Origin: AC-50 sp035640455
GTDB lineage: Bacteria > Actinomycetota > Thermoleophilia > Gaiellales > Gaiellaceae
Assembly (NCBI GenBank): GCA_035640455.1
Contig: DASQWB010000041.1
Location: 1-9,613, forward strand
Length of the DNA: 9,613 bases
Reading direction: 5' to 3'
Shown: in pieces, positions 1 through 5,921 of the stretch
Position numbering within the stretch: the first letter of the stretch is position 1
Layout: each line of letters begins with the position of its first letter
Notes under the pieces: model-generated
What the model was told of the DNA's origin: nothing
Databases searched by the model: none
The model's input: the letters and a program-made list of their open reading frames with translations, nothing else
Position numbers and translations under genes: made by a program

Positions 1-1
1 G

Positions 2-133
2 CTCGTCACCGTGCCGCGGCTCGCGAAGGGCAAGACCGTGACGGTCGCGACCGAAGAGGCGCCGGTCACGCTGGCCGCGGAGCTCGGCTCGCCGGGAGCC
101 CTCTCCGCCGGCACGATCACCGTCGCCTCCTGA
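2..133 (+). CDS. C-terminal fragment of an unidentified protein (5' truncated)
   Basis: An open frame enters from the left edge and ends at TGA 131-133, giving 43 residues that start LVTVPRLAKGKTVTV and end SAGTITVAS. The fragment is rich in Val, Thr and Ala with alternating polar and hydrophobic residues, which suggests beta strands, perhaps an extracellular or periplasmic domain. I do not recognise the family and the start is outside the window. It runs convergently with the crotonase gene. The two stop codons are only 4 bp apart (134-137) and no terminator hairpin fits between them. Confidence 0.5.
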   Translation, partial: LVTVPRLAKGKTVTVATEEAPVTLAAELGSPGALSAGTITVAS

Positions 134-137
134 CGCC

Positions 138-911
138 CTAGCGGCCGGTGAAGTGCGCCTCGCGCTTCTCGACGAAGGCGGCCATGCCCTCCCTCTGGTC
201 CTCGGAGGAGAAGAGCATCGCGAAGAGGGTCGCCTCCTGCTCGAGGCCCGCCTCGTGCGAGCCCTGGAGCGCGAGGTTCACCGCCTGCTTCGCGTACGCG
301 AGCGCGAGCGGGCTCTTCGAAGCCAGGAGCCGCGCCGTCTCGCGCACCTTCTCCGAGAGCTCCGCGTCCTCGAAGACGCCGTTCACGAGCCCGCACCGCT
401 CGGCCTCTTCGGCGTCGACGAGCCGCCCCGTCAGGATCAGCTCCTTCGCGAAGCCGAGCCCGCAGACCCGCGCGAGGCGCTGCGTCCCTCCCCAGCCCGG
501 CACGATGCCGAGGTTGATCTCCGGCTGGCCGAGCTTCGCCGAGCGCGCGGCGTAGCGCAGGTCGCAGGCGAGCGCGAGCTCGCAGCCCCCGCCGAGCGCG
601 AACCCGTTGATCGCCGCGATCGTCGGCTTCGGCATCGTCTCGAGCAGGCGCGCGCAGGCGTGGCCGAGGCCGCCCCACTCGCGCGCCTCGAGCACCGACA
701 GGCCGCTCATGTACTTGATGTCGGCGCCGGCGACGAACGCTCGGTCGCCCGCGCCCGTCAGCACGACGACCCGCGCCTCGGCGTCGTCCGCCAGCTCGCG
801 CAACCGCTCGTGGAGCGCGCCGAGCGTCTCCAGGTCGAGCGCGTTCATCGCCTCCGGCCTGTCGACCGTGACGATCGCGACCCCGTCCTCGCGGGCGAGG
901 CCGAGGCTCAG
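138..911 (-). CDS. Enoyl-CoA hydratase (crotonase family), probable CTG start
   Basis: This 257-residue cytosolic protein has the usual crotonase length. Family enzymes of this type add water to trans-2-enoyl-CoA to give 3-hydroxyacyl-CoA. The oxyanion-hole segments AGADIKYM (about 61-68) and GFALGGGCELALACD (about 103-117) are present. Both catalytic glutamates are seen, Glu111 in GGGCE and Glu131 in GQPEINLGIVPGWGGTQRL, 20 residues apart as in rat crotonase (Glu144/Glu164). The C-terminus HFTGR is typical. No ATG, GTG or TTG lies in frame before the conserved core. The only fitting start is CTG at 911-909, which overlaps the TGA of the upstream B12-binding gene (CTGA). A GGAGAGG ribosome site lies at 926-920, 8 nt upstream. 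The gene is therefore probably translationally coupled to the mutase small subunit. Crotonyl-CoA as natural substrate is inferred from the neighbours. Family call is certain; the start codon is moderately sure. Confidence 0.93.
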   Translation of the reverse strand: MSLGLAREDGVAIVTVDRPEAMNALDLETLGALHERLRELADDAEARVVVLTGAGDRAFVAGADIKYMSGLSVLEAREWGGLGHACARLLETMPKPTIAAINGFALGGGCELALACDLRYAARSAKLGQPEINLGIVPGWGGTQRLARVCGLGFAKELILTGRLVDAEEAERCGLVNGVFEDAELSEKVRETARLLASKSPLALAYAKQAVNLALQGSHEAGLEQEATLFAMLFSSEDQREGMAAFVEKREAHFTGR

Positions 912-1303
912 ACCGGCACCCTCTCCTCGAGGAAGCGGACGATGTCGCCGGTGGACGCGCCCGGCGTGAACACCTCCGCGACGCCGAGCTCCTTCAGCTC
1001 CTGCGCGTCGTCGGCTGGGATGGTGCCGCCGACGACGACGAGCACGTCCTCGACGCCGTTCTCGCGCAGCCCGTCGACGATTCGCGGCACGAGGGTCATG
1101 TGCGCGCCGGAGAGGATCGAGATCCCGACCGCGTCCGCGTCCTCCTGGATCGCGGTCTCCACGATCTGCTCGGGCGTCTGGTGGAGCCCGGTATAGATGA
1201 CCTCCATGCCCGCGTCCCGCAGCGCGCGAGCGATGATCTTGGCGCCGCGGTCGTGGCCGTCGAGGCCCGGCTTGGCGATCACGACGCGGATCTTGCGCGC
1301 CAT
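908..1303 (-). CDS. icmB: B12-binding small subunit of acyl-CoA mutase (isobutyryl-CoA mutase small subunit type; methylmalonyl-CoA mutase C-terminal domain)
   Basis: This 131-residue stand-alone cobalamin-binding domain is homologous to the C-terminal domain of methylmalonyl-CoA mutase. It shows the base-off/His-on motif DxHxxG as DGHDRG at 15-20, with His17 the expected lower axial ligand. Further B12-fold markers are SIL-SG at 62-66 and the GG pair at 92-93 (VVVGGTIP). Length matches IcmB (about 136 aa). It would pair with the large subunit encoded at 2816-4486, which lacks any B12 domain. The ATG at 1303-1301 is chosen because MARKIRVVIAKPGLDGHDRG begins like the family. A -10-like TATACT sits 7 nt upstream, so the message may be leaderless. 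The stop overlaps the CTG start of the crotonase gene. A subunit of a different mutase cannot be excluded, but no other large subunit is in view. Confidence 0.9.
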   Translation of the reverse strand: MARKIRVVIAKPGLDGHDRGAKIIARALRDAGMEVIYTGLHQTPEQIVETAIQEDADAVGISILSGAHMTLVPRIVDGLRENGVEDVLVVVGGTIPADDAQELKELGVAEVFTPGASTGDIVRFLEERVPV

Positions 1304-1310
1304 GAGCCGC

Positions 1311-1316
1311 AGTATA
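1311..1316 (-). promoter_or_regulatory. Putative -10 box of leaderless promoter for the B12-binding subunit gene
   Basis: On the - strand the hexamer TATACT ends 7 nt before the ATG, which would put the transcription start at or beside the A of ATG. No Shine-Dalgarno sequence is seen between them, and no convincing -35 box lies 17 nt further upstream. It fits the TANNNT pattern of actinobacterial leaderless promoters. Confidence 0.5.
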
Positions 1317-1350
1317 GGAGTGGCGAGTTAGCGCTCCGAGAAGGCCCCCT

Positions 1351-1424
1351 AAGGCGCCGACTTGGCGGCGCCGACCGTCAGGACGCATGGGCTCTGCCCA
1401 TGCGTCCGTCTGAGATGACCGGTC
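1351..1424 (+). repeat. Dispersed two-hairpin repeat, copy A
   Basis: Copy A is 74 bp and lies between the B12-binding subunit gene and the end of the 250-residue membrane-protein gene. Hairpin 1 pairs GGCGCCG (1353-1359) with CGGCGCC (1366-1372). Hairpin 2 is a perfect 12-bp stem, GGACGCATGGGC (1381-1392) with GCCCATGCGTCC (1396-1407), closed by TCT. The conserved tail is TCCGTCTG, two variable bases, then ATGACCGGTC, ending in the self-complementary GACCGGTC at 1417-1424. The stop codon of the neighbouring - strand gene (1425-1423) overlaps this last palindrome. Copies B and C in this window share the same block order. No transposase or flanking direct repeat is visible. Confidence 0.85.
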
Positions 1425-2175
1425 AGGCGAATGGAAGTCGATCCGAAACGGCTTCGTACGCGCGATCGGCCTGCACGCGCCGGCGCCAGCCGCGGACGAC
1501 GAGCACCGTCGGCACGAGCAGGATCAGCCCGACCACGAGCCCCACGGGCACGAAGAGCCATTCCGCGCCGAGGCCGGCTCGCGGCGGCTGCACCGCGCCG
1601 AGCGGCCCGCGCCTCGCCGGCGCCGGCGCTTCGAGCCCGGCCGGAGTCCAGTAGCCGACGAGCCAGCGCCGATGCCCGGGGGCCCCCGCGCGGTGGAGCT
1701 CGATGTTGAAGACCATGCCGCCGACGGTTGCCGTCCGCTTCGGCTGGAACGAGACCTTCAGCCCGATGCGATCCTTGTACGAGTAGTCGAGCTTCCACCT
1801 CACGACCGCAAGCGCCTGCCGCGGGTACGGGACGACGGGGATGTTCCCCGTCCGCCATTCAGCCTTCGTCAAGCCTTGGTGGAAGGCCTCGTCGGTGAGA
1901 TCGTACGAGCGCTCGGGGTGGTTGCGGAGCACCGCCGTCGCGACGAACCGCGCCGCCACTGCCCCCACCGCGCGCTGCTCGCGCGGCGTGAACGGCACCG
2001 ACTTCGGGTTCGGCGCGACGAGCTGCGGCCGGCCTTTCCTGAAGTGGCTCGCGTTCTTGTGGCCGGTGTTGGAGAAGAGGATCCCGACGAGCGCTGCGCT
2101 TCCCACCACCGTGGCGACGAGCCCGATCCGCATCAGGCGACGGCGGCGGCGGGGCGACGACAGGAAGCCGCTCAC
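1423..2175 (-). CDS. Membrane-anchored protein of unknown function, paralogue of the upstream neighbour
   Basis: This 250-residue protein starts with GTG. An Arg-rich N-terminus (9-13) precedes a transmembrane helix at about 16-34. A globular region at about 58-180 follows, then a Pro/Ala/Gly linker and a second transmembrane helix at about 207-228 with a basic cytoplasmic tail (RGWRRR). The globular part would lie outside the membrane. It shares blocks in the same order with the 186-residue protein encoded just upstream: KSVP, an ARFVATAV-like helix, GLTKAEWRTGNIPVVP, DYSYKD...FQPK and RRWLVGYW. The fold might be NTF2-like, which is a guess from the helix-then-sheet look. No enzyme motif is seen. 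A TACTCT box 7 nt before the GTG suggests its own leaderless promoter. The stop codon overlaps the edge of repeat copy A. I do not recognise the family. Confidence 0.85.
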   Translation of the reverse strand: MSGFLSSPRRRRRLMRIGLVATVVGSAALVGILFSNTGHKNASHFRKGRPQLVAPNPKSVPFTPREQRAVGAVAARFVATAVLRNHPERSYDLTDEAFHQGLTKAEWRTGNIPVVPYPRQALAVVRWKLDYSYKDRIGLKVSFQPKRTATVGGMVFNIELHRAGAPGHRRWLVGYWTPAGLEAPAPARRGPLGAVQPPRAGLGAEWLFVPVGLVVGLILLVPTVLVVRGWRRRVQADRAYEAVSDRLPFA

Positions 2176-2182
2176 TGCCCCA

Positions 2183-2188
2183 AGAGTA
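2183..2188 (-). promoter_or_regulatory. Putative -10 box of leaderless promoter for the 250-aa membrane protein
   Basis: TACTCT on the - strand ends 7 nt before the GTG at 2175. The same hexamer stands 6 nt before the start of the paralogue at 2781. No ribosome site is seen between box and start. Confidence 0.4.
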
Positions 2189-2220
2189 GTCCAGGGCCGA
2201 GCGGAATCACCACCGGATTT

Positions 2221-2781
2221 CTAGTCGTTCGGGTTCGCCCTGATCGGCGGCGGCTCGTACGGCACCCAGGTGTTCACGAGCCAGCGCTTCCCGAACTTGT
2301 GCAGCATGATCTTGAAGGTGTCAGGGTGGCCCTTCGTCCCCGGCTTCGGCTGGAGGATGACGGTGAACTCCACCTCGTTCTTGACCGAGTAGTCGACCGC
2401 CAGCGGCACCTGGCCGAGCTGACCGAACCACGGCACGACGGCGATGTTCCCCGTCATCCACTGCTTCTTCGTCATGCCCTGCCGGATCTGCGGCCCCGCG
2501 AGCGGCCACGCGCGCTCGAGGTGCTTCCGCTGCACGGCGGTGAGGATGAAGCGGCCGGCGACGAGCCTCGCCTCCCTCGGCACCGGAACCGACTTCTCGT
2601 GCTGCTTCACGACGGTCGGCTTGAAGCCCGGCGCCGGGTTGATGTTCTCCTTCTTCGCCGTATTGCCGTAGAAGACGATCAGGAACGCGACGATCCCCGC
2701 CACGAGGACGAGGCCCGAGATCCACGGGAACAGGCGCGCGATGCGCCGCGAGGTCTTCAGGCGTGCCGGATACGCGCTCAC
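2221..2781 (-). CDS. Membrane-anchored protein of unknown function, paralogue of the downstream neighbour
   Basis: This 186-residue protein starts with GTG (MSAYPARLK). It has a basic N-terminus, one transmembrane helix at about 18-38, then an exported domain to the C-terminus. Blocks shared with the 250-residue neighbour are KSVP (63-66), VAGRFILTAV (74-83), GMTKKQWMTGNIAVVP (102-117), DYSVKNEVEF...LQPK (130-146) and KRWLVNTW (165-172). It lacks the neighbour's second transmembrane helix. The two genes are 45 bp apart and look like an old tandem duplication. They sit between the two mutase subunit genes, so a functional tie is possible, but nothing in their sequence points to CoA or B12 chemistry. 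The start is supported by a TACTCT box 6 nt upstream. Family not recognised. Confidence 0.85.
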   Translation of the reverse strand: MSAYPARLKTSRRIARLFPWISGLVLVAGIVAFLIVFYGNTAKKENINPAPGFKPTVVKQHEKSVPVPREARLVAGRFILTAVQRKHLERAWPLAGPQIRQGMTKKQWMTGNIAVVPWFGQLGQVPLAVDYSVKNEVEFTVILQPKPGTKGHPDTFKIMLHKFGKRWLVNTWVPYEPPPIRANPND

Positions 2782-2787
2782 GTGTTC

Positions 2788-2793
2788 AGAGTA
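2788..2793 (-). promoter_or_regulatory. Putative -10 box of leaderless promoter for the 186-aa membrane protein
   Basis: TACTCT on the - strand ends 6 nt before the GTG at 2781. It lies in the 34-bp gap after the mutase large-subunit stop at 2816. The identical hexamer at nearly the same distance precedes the paralogue. Confidence 0.4.
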
Positions 2794-2815
2794 GACGGCG
2801 AAACGGCGTCTCGGG

Positions 2816-4486
2816 TTAGAAAACCGGGGTCTCCCGCCAGACGCCCCAGACCTCGCGCAGCGCGTCGCACATCTCCCCCATCGTCACGTAGGCGCGGGAA
2901 GCCTCGAGGATCGGCGGCATGAGGTTCACGTCTTCCTTCGCCGCCGCCTCCTTGAGCGCAGCGAGCGCGGCCTCGGCCGGGCCCGAGTCCCGCCGCGCGC
3001 GGAGCGCACGCACCCGCTCGACCTGCTTGCGCTCGAGCGACGGGTCGATGCGCAGGATGTCGACCTCCGGCTCGTCCTCGAGCTGGTAGCGGTTGACGCC
3101 GACGATCACGCGCTGCTCGGCCTCGACCTCGGCCTGGTAGCGGAAGGACGCCTCCGCGATCTCGCGCTGGAAGAAGTTGTCCTTGATCGCCTCGATCACG
3201 CCGCCGAGCTGCTCGATGCGGCCGAAGTAGTCGTAGGCCTCCGCCTCGAGCCGGCTCGTGAGGTCCTCGAGGTACCAGGAGCCGCCGAGAGGGTCGATCG
3301 TGCTCGCGACGCCGGTCTCGTCGGCGATCACCTGCTGGGTGCGAAGCGCGAGCCGTACCGCGTCCTCGGTCGGCAGCGCGAGCGCCTCGTCGAACGAGTT
3401 CGTGTGCAGCGACTGCGTCCCGCCGAGCACCGCCGCGAGCGCCTCGAGCGCCGTGCGGACGATGTTCACCTCCGGCTGCTGCGCCGTCAGCGAGACCCCT
3501 GCGGTCTGGGTGTGGAAGCGCATGAGCCACGAGCGGGGATTGCGGGCGCCGTAGCGCTCGCGGAGCTCGCGGGCCCAGATCCGCCGCGCCGCGCGGTACT
3601 TCGCGATCTCCTCGAAGAAGTCGAGGTGGGCATTGAAGAAGAAGGAGAGGCGCGGCGCGAAGTCGTCGACGTCGAGCCCTCGCTCGAGCGCCGCGTCGAC
3701 GTACGCGAAGCCGTCGGCGAGCGTGAAGGCGAGCTCCTGCGCCGCCGTCGAGCCGGCCTCGCGGATGTGGTAGCCCGAGATCGAGATCGGGTGCCAGCGC
3801 GGCAGCTCGCGCGCGCAGTGCTCGATCATGTCGACGACGAGCCGCATCGACGGCTCGGGCGGGAAGATCCACTCCTTCTGGGCGATGTACTCCTTGAGGA
3901 TGTCCGTCTGTATCGTCCCGCGGAGCTTGGCCGGCGGCACGCCCTGCTGCTCCGCGACGCAGACGTAGAACGCGAGCAGCATCGCGGCTGGCGAGTTGAT
4001 CGTCATCGACGTGGAGACCTCGCCGAGCGGGATGCCGGCGAAGAGCGTCTCCATGTCGGCGAGCGAGTCGACCGCCACGCCCTCGCGGCCGACCTCGCCG
4101 AGCGAGCGCGGATGGTCGGAGTCGTAGCCCATCAGCGTCGGCATGTCGAAGGCGGTCGAGAGGCCCGTCTGGCCGTGCTCGAGGAGGTAGCGGAAGCGCT
4201 CGTTCGTCTCCTCGGCGGTGCCGAAGCCCGCGAACTGGCGCATCGTCCAGAGCTTGCCGCGGTACATCGACGGGTAGACGCCGCGCGTGAACGGGTAGAC
4301 GCCGGGGTAGCCGAGGTCGCGGTCGTAGTCGATCTCGACCGTCTCGGGCGTGTAGAGCGGCTCGTTCTCGAGCCCCGAGATCGTCGAGAAGACTTCGCCT
4401 TCCCGCTCCGGCGCCGCGTCGTAGAGCTCGCGCTTCCACTCGGCGGTGCCGTCGAGGCTCGCGCGCGGATCCTCCGTCGTCGCCAC
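2816..4486 (-). CDS. icmA: B12-dependent acyl-CoA mutase large subunit (methylmalonyl-CoA mutase family, isobutyryl-CoA mutase signature)
   Basis: This 556-residue protein is the substrate-binding TIM-barrel subunit of the methylmalonyl-CoA mutase family, with no B12 domain, close to IcmA in length (about 566). Landmarks are YPFTRGVYPSMYRG (64-77), TMRQFAGFGTAEETN (81-95), GLSTAFDMPTLMGYDSD (108-124), SISGYHIREAG (235-245), GGTQSLHTNSFDEA (355-368), DPLGGSWYLE (398-407) and the C-terminus RETPVF. Set against Propionibacterium shermanii mutase from memory, all key positions shift by four: Tyr89 is Phe85, Ala116 is Ala112, Arg207 is Gln203, His244 is His240. Phe plus Gln is the isobutyryl-CoA mutase pair. 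Arg207, which holds the methylmalonyl carboxylate, is missing. The Ile/Asp pair of 2-hydroxyisobutyryl-CoA mutase is absent. The expected reaction is isobutyryl-CoA to and from n-butyryl-CoA. The GTG start is supported by TACAAT 7 nt upstream. No MeaI-type G-protein chaperone gene is nearby. Confidence 0.9.
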   Translation of the reverse strand: MATTEDPRASLDGTAEWKRELYDAAPEREGEVFSTISGLENEPLYTPETVEIDYDRDLGYPGVYPFTRGVYPSMYRGKLWTMRQFAGFGTAEETNERFRYLLEHGQTGLSTAFDMPTLMGYDSDHPRSLGEVGREGVAVDSLADMETLFAGIPLGEVSTSMTINSPAAMLLAFYVCVAEQQGVPPAKLRGTIQTDILKEYIAQKEWIFPPEPSMRLVVDMIEHCARELPRWHPISISGYHIREAGSTAAQELAFTLADGFAYVDAALERGLDVDDFAPRLSFFFNAHLDFFEEIAKYRAARRIWARELRERYGARNPRSWLMRFHTQTAGVSLTAQQPEVNIVRTALEALAAVLGGTQSLHTNSFDEALALPTEDAVRLALRTQQVIADETGVASTIDPLGGSWYLEDLTSRLEAEAYDYFGRIEQLGGVIEAIKDNFFQREIAEASFRYQAEVEAEQRVIVGVNRYQLEDEPEVDILRIDPSLERKQVERVRALRARRDSGPAEAALAALKEAAAKEDVNLMPPILEASRAYVTMGEMCDALREVWGVWRETPVF

Positions 4487-4493
4487 GTGTCGA

Positions 4494-4499
4494 ATTGTA
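4494..4499 (-). promoter_or_regulatory. Putative -10 box of leaderless promoter for the mutase large subunit
   Basis: TACAAT on the - strand, close to the TATAAT consensus, ends 7 nt before the GTG at 4486. No ribosome site lies between. No clear -35 hexamer is seen 16-18 nt upstream. The perfect palindrome at 4560-4585 lies about 60-90 bp upstream of the predicted transcription start. Confidence 0.5.
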
Positions 4500-4559
4500 G
4501 GTGTGGCGGTTCGCGCCTCGTCCGTCGAGGCCAGGCGTGGACATGGCCGGCGCGGCCTC

Positions 4560-4585
4560 CGGTGACTGTCACGTGACAGTCACCG
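4560..4585. promoter_or_regulatory. Perfect 26-bp palindrome made of alternating GTGAC/GTCAC half-sites
   Basis: In the 126-bp gap between the TauE/SafE-like gene and the mutase large-subunit gene there is a perfect inverted repeat with no spacer, centred between 4572 and 4573. The left half reads CGGTGACTGTCAC and the right half is its exact complement. Inside it each half is itself a dyad, GTGAC-T-GTCAC and GTGAC-A-GTCAC. This looks like two adjacent operator sites for a dimeric regulator. It could also be a dispersed palindromic repeat or a processing hairpin. No T-run follows on either strand, so an intrinsic terminator is less likely. Confidence 0.6.
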
Positions 4586-4612
4586 CGGTTGGGGAAACGA
4601 CGACGTTCTGTG

Positions 4613-5362
4613 TTAGCGCAGCGCCAGTTCGATGACGAATGCCGCTGCGACGGCGAGCAGCGCGACTCCGATCGCGCGCCGCAGGACGAGCTCGCTCGCG
4701 CGGCCAGCGAGCCGTGCTCCGAGCCACGCGCCCGGGAGCGCGCCCACGAGGCCCGCGGCGAGCACCGGCCAGTCGACCTCGAGGCGCGCGGCATGGGCGG
4801 CGAAGCCGGCAAGGCCGAGCGCAAAGCCGACGACGAGGTTCGTCCCGATCGCGAGCCGCGTCTCCATGCCGACGCCGCGCAGGAGCGCCGGCATCCGCAG
4901 CGTCCCGAGGATGACGCCGATCGCGCCGCCGACGAGCCCGATGCCGAAGCCGAGCACCACCGCCGGCCAGAGCCGCGGGCGCTCCCGGGGCCGGGCGCGA
5001 AACGGGCGGACGAGCAGGTCGACGCCGTTCCAGGCCAGGACTGCCGCCGTCACGCCCAGGAGTGCCGTGTCCGGAAGGCCGTGGCCGTACAACCCACCGA
5101 CGACCGCGCCCGCGAGCGAGGGCGGCGTCATCCAGCGCACCACTCCCCAGTCGACGCGGCCCTCTCGGGCATGCCTGACTCCGCCCGCTCCCGCAGCCGC
5201 CGCGCTGATCGCGATGTTCGTCCCGGCCGCCGCGCTGGGGTTGCCGGCGGCGAGCAGCACGAGCGGCAGCCGCAACGTCCCGAGCACGAGGCCGACCGCG
5301 GAGCCGAGCGCGCCCGCGACGAACGCGCCCGCCGCCGCTACGACGAGGCGCCAGGCTTCCAG
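4613..5362 (-). CDS. TauE/SafE-family membrane transporter-like protein, start uncertain
   Basis: This polytopic membrane protein has about 249 residues if begun at CTG 5362-5360. It has an internal duplication typical of TauE/SafE (sulfite exporter) proteins: FVAGALGSAVGLVLGTLRLP (14-33) with GTNIAIS (47-53), and LGFGIGLVGGAIGVILGTLRMP (137-158) with GTNLVVG (173-179). Seven or eight transmembrane helices are likely. Substrates in the family include sulfite and organosulfonates; nothing here fixes the substrate. No ATG, GTG or TTG lies in frame ahead of the first repeat. The first GTG (5287) would remove the first helix. CTG at 5362, inside the end of the adenosyltransferase gene, gives the full family length and implies a 25-bp overlap and coupling. 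The ribosome site there is weak. The family call is good; the start is tentative. Confidence 0.75.
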   Translation of the reverse strand: MEAWRLVVAAAGAFVAGALGSAVGLVLGTLRLPLVLLAAGNPSAAAGTNIAISAAAAGAGGVRHAREGRVDWGVVRWMTPPSLAGAVVGGLYGHGLPDTALLGVTAAVLAWNGVDLLVRPFRARPRERPRLWPAVVLGFGIGLVGGAIGVILGTLRMPALLRGVGMETRLAIGTNLVVGFALGLAGFAAHAARLEVDWPVLAAGLVGALPGAWLGARLAGRASELVLRRAIGVALLAVAAAFVIELALR

Positions 5363-5919
5363 AGCGGCTCGTCGCGGCCGGCGGCGGCGTTCGCGGACCG
5401 GGCGAGGATGAAGAGGAGGTCGGAGAGCCGGTTGAGGTAGACGAGCACGAGCGGGTTGATGTCGACTTCGCGCGCCGCAGCCAGCACGTCCCGCTCGGCA
5501 CGGCGGCAGACGGCGCGGGCGACGTGCAGCCGCGCCGCGAGCTCGTCGCCGCCCGGGAGGACGAAGCTTCGCAGCTCCGGCAGCTCGGCGTTGAAGCGGT
5601 CGCAGAGCCGTTCGAGCTCGTCGACCGACGCCTGCTCGACGCGGAGCCGTCCGTCGCCGACGCCGTAGGGCACCGAGATGTCGGCGCCCACGTCGAAGAG
5701 CTCGTTCTGGATCTGCTCGAGCACGCCACGCAGCTCCTCGGGCGGGCCTGCCGCCAGCACGAGCCCGATCAGCGAGTTCAGCTCGTCGACGGTCCCGAAG
5801 GAGGCGATGCGGCAGTCGAGCTTCGGCACGCGCGAGCCGTCGCCGAGCGAGGTCTCGCCGCGGTCGCCGCCGCGGGTGTAGATCCGGGTCAGGCGGACGG
5901 GCTCGTCGCGGGACCGCAT
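5338..5919 (-). CDS. pduO: Cob(I)alamin adenosyltransferase, PduO type
   Basis: This 193-residue cytosolic enzyme moves the 5'-deoxyadenosyl group of ATP to cob(I)alamin, making the adenosylcobalamin that B12 mutases need. Family signatures are IYTRGGDRGETSL (13-25, N-terminal ATP-binding loop), GTVDELNSLIG (42-52), IQNELFDVGADIS (70-82), FVLPGG...LHVARAVCRRAER (119-143) and YLNRLSDLLFILAR (161-174). Length fits a single PduO/ACA domain. The ATG at 5919-5917 is preceded by AGGGG 5 nt upstream. A GTG at 5925 overlapping the dehydrogenase stop (GTGA) is the alternative and adds two residues. The gene follows the acyl-CoA dehydrogenase with virtually no gap, so they are co-transcribed. Its likely client is the mutase encoded at 2816-4486 with 908-1303. 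Confidence 0.93.
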   Translation of the reverse strand: MRSRDEPVRLTRIYTRGGDRGETSLGDGSRVPKLDCRIASFGTVDELNSLIGLVLAAGPPEELRGVLEQIQNELFDVGADISVPYGVGDGRLRVEQASVDELERLCDRFNAELPELRSFVLPGGDELAARLHVARAVCRRAERDVLAAAREVDINPLVLVYLNRLSDLLFILARSANAAAGRDEPLWKPGASS

Positions 5920-5921
5920 GC

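Noticed and set aside
153..1196. Long + strand open frame opposite the crotonase and B12-binding genes
   Set aside because: It is low-complexity Arg/Ala/Glu-rich translation with no recognisable domain, a mirror of two confidently assigned - strand genes.
1351..1424. Repeat copies as ordinary terminators
   Set aside because: No T-tracts follow. Copy A is inverted relative to the gene it follows, copy C is direct, and copy B lies between divergent promoters, so one terminator role does not fit all three.
2816..4486. 2-hydroxyisobutyryl-CoA mutase (HcmA) assignment
   Set aside because: The overall sequence resembles HcmA, including the RETPVF end, but the diagnostic Ile and Asp are Phe85 and Ala112 here.
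2778..4544. A long second open frame on the - strand overlapping the mutase large subunit
   Set aside because: Its translation is Arg/Ala/Gly-rich with no domain pattern, as expected for an out-of-phase frame of GC-rich DNA. The other phase matches the mutase family end to end.
4560..4585. Palindrome as an intrinsic terminator of the TauE/SafE-like gene
   Set aside because: There is no T-run after the stem on either strand and no loop, since the dyad has no spacer. An operator or repeat explains the nested symmetry better.
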